Shown one piece after another: positions 1 through 8,835 of a stretch of 64,000 bases of DNA; the first letter of the stretch is position 1, and each line of letters opens with the position of its first letter. The stretch is taken from NCBI RefSeq assembly GCF_001661265.1, contig NW_017567004.1, forward strand, positions 330,279 to 394,278, in the 5' to 3' direction. Below the pieces are notes generated by a model. That model searched no databases and was not told the origin of the DNA. It saw only the letters and a list, made by a program, of their open reading frames with translations. Source of the DNA: Saitoella complicata NRRL Y-17804. Taxonomy: Eukaryota > Ascomycota > Saitoellomycetes > Saitoellales > Saitoellaceae. A program made the position numbers and the translations under genes.

Positions 1-131
1 ATGTTTGGCACATCCGCTACCAATGATTCTTTTGCTAACCCGAGCGCAGGGCGGAATTCTCCATTATGGTTGACGATATGGGCGGCCTTGGCTTTGGCAA
101 CACGTCTTCAAACAATGGGGCTAGAGCGTAA
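1..131 (+). CDS. 3' end of an unidentified gene (partial)
   Basis: The window opens inside a gene. A splice acceptor (branch-like GCTAAC followed by GCGCAG ending at 49) precedes a reading frame starting at 50 that ends at a TAA at 129-131. The encoded tail is glycine-rich and ends with VDDMGGLGFGNTSSNNGARA. The first 49 bases would be the end of an intron. An alternative frame from the ATG at position 1 also stays open past this point, so the frame choice is an inference from the acceptor and from the natural look of the tail. I do not recognise the family. Confidence 0.35.
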
Positions 132-525
132 AGCATACATGAGACAGAACATCGACGTATAGGAGCGCTACAGGTGTTCAAAAGGGCTATAGACTGGGGG
201 TTCAACGGGTTTTGGCGTCATCGGGTTACTTTTAGTTTTTCGCATCTTCTCTTCTCTTTCATACACAGGTCTGCGATCAGCACAGGCTGCAAGTTCAAGC
301 TCTCTGATAATACAAACGGATCTCTCTTCTCTACCTTACGGTTTAATTATCGTAGGACCTGCTCTTGTAAGGATACGGTTCTGTCTTGGCGGCTGCATCC
401 CGTCGGTCAGCGCGGGTGTCGTGCCTGCCCCAGCCTAGTGCGCTCGAGGGTGCCGTGACGAACGCGTTGACCGAAACTGAACTCCAAGCGATTGCCCGTT
501 GGAACCCGTACACTTGACCGGCATC
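132..525. other. Intergenic region upstream of WBP1
   Basis: About 390 bases with no convincing coding frame. Short ORFs on both strands overlap each other and show no recognisable protein. It probably holds the 3' UTR of the upstream gene and the promoter and leader of the oligosaccharyltransferase gene. No clear TATA box is seen near the ATG at 526. Confidence 0.5.
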
Positions 526-1900
526 ATGCGGTTTTTTCAAATGGCTGCGGCCGTCCTCTGTGCCGCTGCTGGTCTTGTCAGCGCAAAGTCAGCGACCGGA
601 GATCGACTGCTGGCAGTCCTTGACGCTGGAACGGACCATGCTGATTATTCCCAATTCTTCGACGGCCTGACAGGTACACATGTCAATTGTCTTTCTCGTG
701 TCTCATGCTTACGATTTCTAATCAGACCGTCATTTTGATATCACATTCTCAGACTTGAAGGATGCGGATCTTGCATTGTTCAAGCTGGATGAGAGGACTT
801 ATGATCATCTGATCCTTTTCCCTTCTCGATCCAAAGGGCTTGGCCCGAACCTTGCTCCTCTGAAGTTGTTGGAGTTTGTGAATGCTGGTGGAAATATCCT
901 CATTGCTACAAATCCTTCAAGTGTTCCAGAGCAACTGCGAGATTTCGCAAGAGAACTCGGTGTTGAGATGGCGGAGCGAGACGCGGCTTTGGTTGACCAC
1001 TGGTCCTACGACTCATCGAGCCATGAATCTCATGCACTTATCACTGCCAACGGCTTTACTGGCAATGAGTACATCTTGAGCGAGGAAGTTCGTAACGGTC
1101 CGCCGGTCCTGTATTCTGGCTCTGCGCATGCATTGTCAAATAGCCCACTCGTCGTCCCAGTCCTCAGTGCTGGCCGCACTGCCTATGTGTACGACACCAA
1201 GGAGGAGCAAGCCGCTTCTGAGGATCCCTGGGTCTCTGGCACACAAGCCCATCTTGTTTCAGTTTTGCAAGCCCGCAACAACGCGCGCGTGGCTGTTGTT
1301 GGTTCAATGTCCATGTTCTCCAATGAGTTCATTGACAGGAAGGAATACGGAAACGCAAAGTTCGTGAGGGATTTGTCTGGTTGGGTTTTTGCGGAGAGGG
1401 GCGTGGTGAAGGTTGTCCGTGTCAGGCATCACCTTATGAACGAAACTGCCCACGCAACGAACCCCAGTAATTACCGCGTGAAGAATGACATCACCTACGC
1501 CATCGAGTTGTCGGAATGGTCTGTTGGTCATTGGCAGCCTTACATCGCGGAAGATGTTCAACTTGAGGTTATCATGCTTGACCCATACATCCGTACGACA
1601 TTGCCGTTGCTTCTCACAACACCTACCACGTCCGTTTACGAGAAGTCATTTATGCTCCCGGACCACTACGGCACCTTTCACTTCAAGGTTAACTACAAGC
1701 GTCCTGGTGTAACTTACATTGAGGAGAGGGAGAGTGTTACGATTCGACACTTCAGACACGATGAGTACCCTCGCTTCATCAGTGCTGCATGGCCTTATTA
1801 TGGTGCTGCTGCAGCCGTCTCCCTTGGCTTTTTGGGAGTGTGCATTCTCTGGATGGGCATGAGTGAGGAGACGCTGTCCGAAGGAAAGAAAAGAGATTAA
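526..1900 (+). CDS. WBP1: Oligosaccharyltransferase 48 kDa subunit (WBP1/OST48)
   Basis: Non-catalytic subunit of the ER oligosaccharyltransferase complex, which transfers glycan from dolichol to nascent proteins. Two exons, 526-673 and 726-1900, joined across a 52-bp GT-AG intron, give 440 residues, the usual family length. Residues 1-20 form a signal peptide (MRFFQMAAAVLCAAAGLVSA). The lumenal domain has the family's DDOST features, such as HLILFPSRSKGLGPNL and FVNAGGNILIA. One C-terminal membrane span (YYGAAAAVSLGFLGVCILWM) is followed by a cytosolic tail ending KKRD, a fit to the KKxx ER-retrieval signal. The start is the ATG just before the signal peptide; an upstream in-frame TTG was not used. 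Family assignment is secure. Confidence 0.95.
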
Positions 1901-4900
1901 AATCTTTACGTAGCGGTATGTCTCGAGTGCGAATTAGTTAAGGTAATATCTTGCGCCGTGTAGTGGTGATAGCGCAGTGGGATTCGGTAAAGCTCAGGCT
2001 CTGCTGCTCAAAAAATTGAGATATCATATGTAAGAATGAAACATCTCTGACTGGTTTCAAGAAGCTTTTGCATACATGAAGCTGAGCCGTCCTCGCGATA
2101 TCTCCGAACGGCCCTATGATCACGGAAATTATGGATACAGTTTAGGGTTTAATCCCATCGCCAGACAAGGAAAATCAACATTTTGTAATCCATGATATGA
2201 TCAGACTTCTTTTGTGCGGCTCAATACTGATCTTTTCCATCCAGGATGTAATCCCTGGTATTGTCTGAGAAACATTGATCTTGGATTTGTGAACCCTGAC
2301 AATGTGCGTCATCTCAGACTAATCCCAGATCAATCCATTTTATCATGGTGGGTTATGCGTACACCTAAAAGAAATTGGGTTTGATCGTTAATTTGTGCGA
2401 TCATGGGGGCGGAAGGGGCTTCATAGCTCATGTAACTTACTTTCTCAAACGATTTCCCTGAAGACTCCTCGTCTGAACTACGTGTGTACTCAATGAATTT
2501 CAAACAGTTTGCGCGAGAACCTCATGTGAGATACTTGCCCTACGAAGTCAAAAATCATGGATTAAACCCGAAATCCACACGCGGGGATTACAATCCATGA
2601 TTTTTGTGGATTACATCCTTGACACCATCATGGATGGTGCTGAACACTCTCCAGGATATAATCCTCGACGCTGTCCAGCATTCAATCCCTTTGTTCAACA
2701 GGGATAAAGCAACCCCAGGCAATGCTCATAGCCCGAAAGCTTGATGCCGTTCAGCGCAATGCAGAAAGTCCACCTTACGTATAATCCGCACTTTGATCGA
2801 GGATTAAGCACGATATTGTCCCGCCGAAAACCTGAAGGCAACCATCAATCTCGGCTTGGATAATGCTCAATACCATGGTGGCTTTCCCCCTAATCTCTCC
2901 GTATCAAGCCCGTCTTCCTCGTGCATACCCCAAAATCGGGATTCAGGATTTATACGATGACCTTTGCGTACAGCTCACAATGCTATCCTACGCCAACCCC
3001 GTAAAGGAATGTGCATGAGCAAGTGCTTCAGCAGTTTGTTCTGGAATTTCCATGAGCGCTGGAACCGTAGGGAATACGACTTTGAATTTCCCCCACACTC
3101 CTCGCATTTTTCTATGATACTGCTACCATGGCCATTAGAATACTCATAATACACTTCATTTTCTTGCACTTTTGCCCCTATAATGCTGCGCATTTGCCCT
3201 CAATTTGAAACAATATTCCTGATTTTCCAAGAATCTTACATGATAGAATCATGTAAAGATCATGGACTATGCATGATTAAATCAAAAGCAATGGGTGCGC
3301 AAAAGCCTGAGAAAATCAGGCACAATCCATGACAAAACATCAAGGATTAAGCCCACCTTTTTGTCCACGATTAGTTTTGACATAGGGGGGATTTTGAAAC
3401 CTATCATTCTCACGACCGAAGGGACGTTTGCAGGTTCGACATACAACCTGTCGGACAACGTAGAGAAGGCCGCAGAACGTAAGTGATGGCAACTTGATAG
3501 ACTCTCCGGTGGAAGTCCGTTGTTTATTGCAGGAGAATGTGGGAGGTGCAGTGACGAGGTCTAGGCGATACATATATTGTAATGCCTTTGACTTGAGAAA
3601 CATTGAAGATATGTGAGAACTGAATAAGAAAAGGGTGAAGTGTGGACTTCTGTGGGTGATATACAATTTTTCTACATTACACTCTTATAACTAATAAATG
3701 TATACAAAGAACCATATTGTTTTTTTATAATCTTCCACATTTCAATGCTCAGACCATACAAACGCACATTCACTGTGCACATTCCTCCATGTTTACCCAG
3801 ATTGGCCCACGTATGGGTAGTTCCAATGATCTGATTCTGGATAAATCACGAAGAGAATGGGCTTAATCCCAGAAGACATCATGGAAAAATGCGAAAGAGT
3901 GTGGAGGGACGTTCACAGAAAGTTTAGGCCAAAAGAGCAAGATTACTTTCAGATAAGTAAGGGTCTTCTACATACGTAGGTTATGTACTTATTTTTCAGC
4001 ACAGCCACAGCGCAGTCCTGCACTTTAAACTAAAATTCATGAGGTTGTAATGATTGCACTTATGTGTCACACATGATAGCATATGACAGCATTTATGATA
4101 TCTGTGTTGATCATGTCCATGTATAGAAGGAGGGACCTCTGGGGTAGGTACATGAAACGTCTGTAGCAAGCCTTCAACCTTTCAAGACATGTAGATGTTA
4201 TTTTGGCAAATTTTTCCAGGTATTTTTGCTGTGACTGTTTTTTCGGCAGTGAATCGTGATAATATCAGGGATTGTAATCCATGATTTTGTCCGGGATTTC
4301 TGCCAGGAGAGTAATCCATGACGGAATGCGTAACCAATGCCGAATTCTCAACGAATCTAGCTGCAGGCAAGTGTCCTGGAATGTCCTGGGTGCGCCTAAG
4401 TAAAGGCAGTTTCATAAGTTCAAACAAAGGCGCGCGGAAGTTGCACCACACTACAGCCCAAAATCACTGCCGGCAAGGCATGGATGTTTGTAGAACTAAT
4501 CGCGACTGGGTGTCCTAGATTAAGTGAAGGTCTACCATTCTGCCCGTGGAGTCTGTTTTTGAATAGATAGCAGGAGTTATGAGTCAGTGCTGCAAGTTGG
4601 CTGCAAGTTAATGTGTGTGGGCTGCGCGCAATAGTCTAAACCTATGAAACCGAGTATAACTTCATTCCGATTACGTCCACGATCTGACATTCATAGGGTA
4701 CCGGTAGTTGTGTACAACAAGTATCCGATTTTTCAAGAATTATGTGTGGGCTGGCACTTTGGTGGGCTTTCTTGATTTTGACAATAATCACAGGGTTGTG
4801 CCATCTTTGTCGGTACCGATGGCCTAACTCACTGTAGACATCTCTGTATATGCCTAAATCGGGAACTGTTACTTCCTACATCAGCTACTGATATTCTATA

Positions 4901-4971
4901 AATATAAGCTACTAACTTCCAAACTCCCTTGGCAGCAATGACCGCCTTTTCAGCGGCTGCTACTACTAATA
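1901..4971. repeat. Gene-free, AT-rich region with dispersed GTAATCCATGA motifs
   Basis: About 3 kb with no frame above about 110 codons and none that looks like protein. Short related motifs recur: GTAATCCATGA at 2185, 4274 and 4311, CAATCCATGATT near 2591 and ACAATCCATGAC near 3317. A 14-bp perfect inverted repeat (AAAAATCATGGATT at 2550-2563, complement at 2592-2605) and a 9-bp one (TTACATGAT, 3236-3244 and 3248-3256) lie inside. This looks like decayed repeat sequence. No element boundary or coding remnant can be defined by eye. Confidence 0.5.
2550..2605. repeat. 14-bp perfect inverted repeat with 28-bp spacer
   Basis: AAAAATCATGGATT at 2550-2563 is exactly complemented by AATCCATGATTTTT at 2592-2605. 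The arm contains the AATCCATGA core that recurs elsewhere in the 2.1-4.3 kb region, so the arms are probably repeat units rather than a chance hairpin. Confidence 0.8.
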
Positions 4972-5676
4972 CCCTACGAGACCCCCAAATTCTACCAAAC
5001 ACGATTATAAAACACGAATAAAATTATCCAGTAATAGAAATAGAGTTGTTCGAGTTAGTGGGATTTTTCTGGGCACAATCTGGATTGTTAATTCGTCTTG
5101 AAAGTAGATTTTCTTTTTATACGATTTACCACTACTACACTGTTATACTATTCTTCCTTATGACTGTACAATGCACAGACATGACGTTCATTGGTCCCAT
5201 CTATCACAGGTCATCAATCTATGCCCATTGGTATTATTATGAGATTCAAATGATAACGATAGCAGTTGACTGTACAGAAATGCCTGTTCCACCAGCAAGC
5301 AGCAGCAGTTCTGTCTGGGTTCCCACTCACCCGAATAAGAGGAGACATCAAGCAAGAGTGTCGAGATCAAACAACCATCATGTTAACCTTTCAGCAACAG
5401 CAATCATGTGCCCAGTTTGGGCTGAGAGAATACAAGCCATAGCATCGGGAGAACAGATGGGAGAGAGCCAGGGACTCGTACATCGATAGCCAACCTCACA
5501 ATCCAAACCCGGACACTAGAAATGCTCTACTTGAATACTTTCCCACTTTATTCGTGTCTTTCGTACAGTTGAATGACTTATTCAAGTGCCTTTGCTGGAA
5601 GTGGAATATGTTATTCCAGATTTGTGCAATCACGATTCACGTATTCGTGGCAGTCGAATTCGGGGGGCTCGTAGGG
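4972..5676. mobile_element. Terminal-inverted-repeat element, copy A (about 705 bp)
   Basis: The left end begins CCCTACGAGACCCCCAAATT and the right end closes with GAATTCGGGGGGCTCGTAGGG, which is complementary to it with two mismatches. A second, longer copy lies at 5817-6971 and shares the ends and several internal blocks, such as the stretch containing GGGCACAATCTGGATTGTTA and the one containing GAGGAGACATCAAGCAAGAG. The internal ORF (a 147-codon frame) shows no transposase motif, so this is a non-autonomous, MITE-like DNA element. A target-site duplication is not obvious; both copies are preceded by TA. The superfamily is unknown. Confidence 0.75.
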
Positions 5677-5730
5677 AGTCATTGGGGGGGCACACAAACA
5701 AAAAAAACCAACAAAAACCAAAAAACTTAC

Positions 5731-5784
5731 CGGGCATATTAGGCCCCAAACTCTTGGCCTCGTTGATTGCTGGTGGTCCGGGAA
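5731..5784 (-). pseudogene. Orphan exon-like segment between the two repeat elements
   Basis: On the minus strand a 54-nt open stretch is bounded by an acceptor-like CTACCTACCAG and a perfect donor GTAAGT. One frame reads PGPPAINEAKSLGPNMP, which looks like ordinary protein. No neighbouring exon is recognisable because inverted-repeat elements lie on both sides. It may be a remnant of a host gene broken up by the insertions, or cargo between elements. It is a reading by eye of splice signals; I do not recognise the protein. Confidence 0.35.
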
Positions 5785-5816
5785 CTGGTAGGTAGTGTGT
5801 AAACATGGCGTTAGTA

Positions 5817-6971
5817 CCCAACGAGACCCCCAAATTCTACCAAACACGATTATAAAACCCGAATAAAATTATCCAGTATCACGAATAGAGTTATTCGAGT
5901 TAGTGGGATATTCTGGGCACAATCTGGATTGTTAATTCGTCTTGAAAGTAGATTTTCTTTTTATACGATTTACCACTACTACACTGTTATACTATTCTAC
6001 CTCATGACTGCACACTGCACAGACGTGACATTCATGTCTTCATCATCATCGTCATCATCATCATCATCATCATCATCGTCATCATCGTCATCAACGTGAA
6101 ACTCTGGATCATCTTGGAAACTGCGATTGGACGTGTATCAATTTGATGCTCCTGAAGTGCGCAAAATCTTCTTTCCGGGCTGGTTTCTACCACAAACCTT
6201 CATTGCCATTGGGTCAGAGCGGGTTAGTAAAACCTGATGAGTAGTCGTTTTGCTGTTGCTGTCGACAAAGTGTGGGACTCACCAGAATAAGAGGAGACAT
6301 CAAGCAAGAGTGTCGAGATTAAACAACCATCATGTTAACCTTTCAGCAACAGCGATCATGTGCCCAGTTTGGGTTGACACGATACAAGCCATAGCATCGG
6401 GAGAACAGATGGGAGAGGACCAGGGAGGCGTAGAAGTTGGTGATCTCGAGGGAGCGAGCCAGGGACTTGTACATTGATGGGAGAGGACCAGGGAGGTGTA
6501 GGATTCGATGCTTTCGTCAATCAGTCGTGAGACATCCAGGGAGATTGAGACGAGGAGATTGAGACGTTGATGGTGGTGCGTTGGGTCCTGGTTGATGCTG
6601 AGGACTTGGTGAAATTTGCCAGCGCATCAGCGCTTGTGCTCACATGTCACTCTCGAGAGGTGCAGGCCGAAGAACCGCCACCAAAGACCATTGATCCTCG
6701 AAGACCCTCAATCATTGATCCTCAGTCTCTTTTTTATTGATGTGGGATATCTTATTCTCCTGGAACGAATATCATTCCAGGTCAAATAAGGTATTCGTGT
6801 ACCATGAATTGGAATTCCACTCTACTTGAATACTTTCCCACTTTATTCGTGTTTTTCGTACAGTCGAATGACTTATTCGAGTGCTTTTGCTGAAAGTGGA
6901 ATATGTTATTCCATATTTGTGGAATCACGAATCAGGTATTCGTGATAGTCGAATTCGGGGGGCTCGTAGGG
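5817..6971. mobile_element. Terminal-inverted-repeat element, copy B (about 1155 bp)
   Basis: The left end CCCAACGAGACCCCCAAATT matches copy A with one change, and the right end GAATTCGGGGGGCTCGTAGGG is the same. The outer and central blocks align with copy A. Extra material includes a (TCA)n microsatellite at about 6040-6095 and about 300 bp between the central block and the right end, partly built from a repeated GATGGGAGAGGACCAGGGAG unit. No transposase is encoded. Same orientation as copy A, 140 bp away. Confidence 0.75.
6040..6095. repeat. (TCA)n microsatellite with interspersed TCG
   Basis: A run of TCA triplets broken by a few TCG triplets, inside repeat element B and absent from copy A at the equivalent point. 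It is not part of a believable coding frame. Confidence 0.9.
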
Positions 6972-7214
6972 TGAATGAAGCAACGAAAAAGAAACAGCAC
7001 ACACACCTCTCCCTCAATCACGCTCACTTTCTTCCTTCGGCTGCCTAGTATGTCGTACCCCTAAGCACTGTACTTAAGCAGTAGTTCGTCCCTTAGAATC
7101 GTCAGCAATTCGGCGACAATTGTAAGGATGGTCAACATGGCCACTCGCCGTATGGGCGTGGGAATGCATGATGTTCGTGGTTTCTCCGCGCCTCACGAGA
7201 TCGAGAGTTAAACG

Positions 7215-7260
7215 ATGCACATGTACAGTTACTTTCAATGCACGTGTACAGTTACTTTCA
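7215..7260. promoter_or_regulatory. Tandem 23-bp repeat with E-box-like cores upstream of the NmrA-like gene
   Basis: Two head-to-tail 23-bp units (7215-7237 and 7238-7260) differ at one base: one carries CACATG, the other CACGTG, each followed by TACAGTTACTTTCA. They sit about 160 bp upstream of the NmrA-like start codon and about 75 bp upstream of a TATATAA at 7334-7340. CACGTG is the classic bHLH core, so a regulatory site is plausible. Function is an inference. Confidence 0.5.
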
Positions 7261-7333
7261 TCTTGATCTCGGCTGTCAAATCAGACCGCATCCCGATGCG
7301 CGTGACTCCCAGAGCGACGGACCCAGAACGGGA

Positions 7334-7340
7334 TATATAA
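7334..7340 (+). promoter_or_regulatory. Probable TATA box of the NmrA-like gene
   Basis: TATATAA lies 79 bp before the ATG at 7419 in an otherwise GC-balanced stretch. Spacing suits a fungal core promoter with a leader of a few dozen bases. Confidence 0.45.
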
Positions 7341-7418
7341 CGCTCTCTGAGCCCAACCTCTGGGGACACAAGTTGACATTGTCGGACGCGGATCAAACTG
7401 TGAACAGAACTCACACCA

Positions 7419-8626
7419 ATGTCTTCCAAAGTCGTGGCTATTGTAGGTGCTACAGGCAACCAGGTTTGCGCGCCTTATACAGCGACATCAGATGTTGACG
7501 TACTGAAGCACTTTCTGACGTAGGGCGGTTCAATTATTCGGGCTCTTTCTTCTTCCCAGGAGAAATACCAGCTCCGCGGTCTCACCCGTGCAGTAGACAA
7601 ACCGGCTGCACAGGCCCTTGTTGGCCAGGGAGTTCAGATGTTCAAAGGCGAGAATTGCGGATAATTGGATTTCCATGGACATCGTTAACTCCTTTCAGGT
7701 GATATCTCTACGCCCACTAGCCTCAGTGACTTCTTCAAGGGGGCTGATGTCGTGTTCGCCGTGACGAATTTTTGGGAACACTTGTCCAAAGAACAGGAGA
7801 TCAAAGATGGAAAGGCGATCGTGGATATGGCGAAGGAATGTCATGTGAGTCTTCTGATTTGGAGTTCGCTTGACGATGTTTCGAAGGTTAGCAAAGGTAA
7901 AGCATCCTCTTCAGTTTCAGTAGGACGACGCTGAGCTGGCTGCTTAGGCAAATATACGCACGTGGACCATTTCGACGGCAAACACGCTGTGGAGGAATAT
8001 GCACGCTCGGTTGAACAGCCGGCCGTGTTCTTTTATGCTGGATGCTTCGCGTCGAATTTTTCAGGTATGTCGTTTTATGAGTTTCGACAACGATTGAAGA
8101 CGTAGTCCCTAACGCGAAACCAAAGCTGGGGGTATGGGTCCGAAGAAGCAAGAAGATGGAAGCTATGTCATGGCCTTCCCAGTGCCAGGTTCTACGATCA
8201 TCCCTATCTTCGATGTCGCCGACACAGGCATGTTTGTGGCGGGGATTTTGAATGGTCCAAAGAAATTGATGGGACAGCGCGTCCTGGGATTCTCTGAATT
8301 CATTTCTCTCAATGACATGGTGAAACAATACTCGTCGGGTTAGTAACACCGCCTGCCTTGTCGCGGTTCTTTGTATTGACATCGCTTGATGTTTCACAGT
8401 CCGCGGCGTTCAGGCCAAGTTCGTTCAGATCGATTATGATACGTACGAGGCTTATTTTCCGAACAAAACTGTGGCCAAGGAGCTCTACGAGATGTTCGCG
8501 TATATGAATGACTTTGGGTATTATGGTGAAACCACGGATGAGGAAGTTAAACAAAGTCATGAGATCTGCGTGGGAAAGCCCACTACGTGGTCTGAATTTG
8601 TGTCCAAAACGCAATGGAACGACTGA
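7419..8626 (+). CDS. NmrA-like NAD(P)-binding Rossmann protein
   Basis: Six exons: 7419-7463, 7524-7647, 7699-7896, 7948-8064, 8126-8338 and 8400-8626, giving 307 residues. The N-terminus carries the atypical-SDR dinucleotide motif VGATGNQGGS (residues 9-18), split by intron 1 after GNQ. Further family features are FAVTNFWEH, LIWSSLDDVSK, KYTHVDHFDGK and a C-terminal half typical of NmrA/HSCARG-type proteins. These bind NAD(P) and serve as redox sensors or reductases; the substrate cannot be told. Intron 2 (7648-7698) starts with GC rather than GT (AAAG/GCGAGA), a rare GC-AG intron with CTTTCAG at its end and GTTAAC near it. The 3' end faces EMC1 convergently, 209 bp away. Confidence 0.85.
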
Positions 8627-8835
8627 TTTCAGTGCATTGCACGAAATGTTTGCGCGCGACGTCTGGTTGGTTTACATCATATAGTTATGTCATTTAGTTT
8701 TTCATATTTTGGGTATTAGTTAGTTGGCCTTATGTGAAGCCGATTTTGTCAAATTGCAAGCATATTTCTAATCTTTTCCTGAACACATTTCCCGCCATGT
8801 GTAACACAACCAGTTTTGGTTGTAGCTGACGTAAC

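Noticed and set aside
5046-5489. 147-codon frame inside repeat element A
   Set aside because: Not a transposase: no DDE motif, and the matching part of copy B is not kept open over the same length.
6040-6095. TCA repeats considered as a CRISPR-like or serine-rich coding repeat
   Set aside because: A simple triplet microsatellite without spacers, in a nuclear fungal sequence, and in no believable reading frame.
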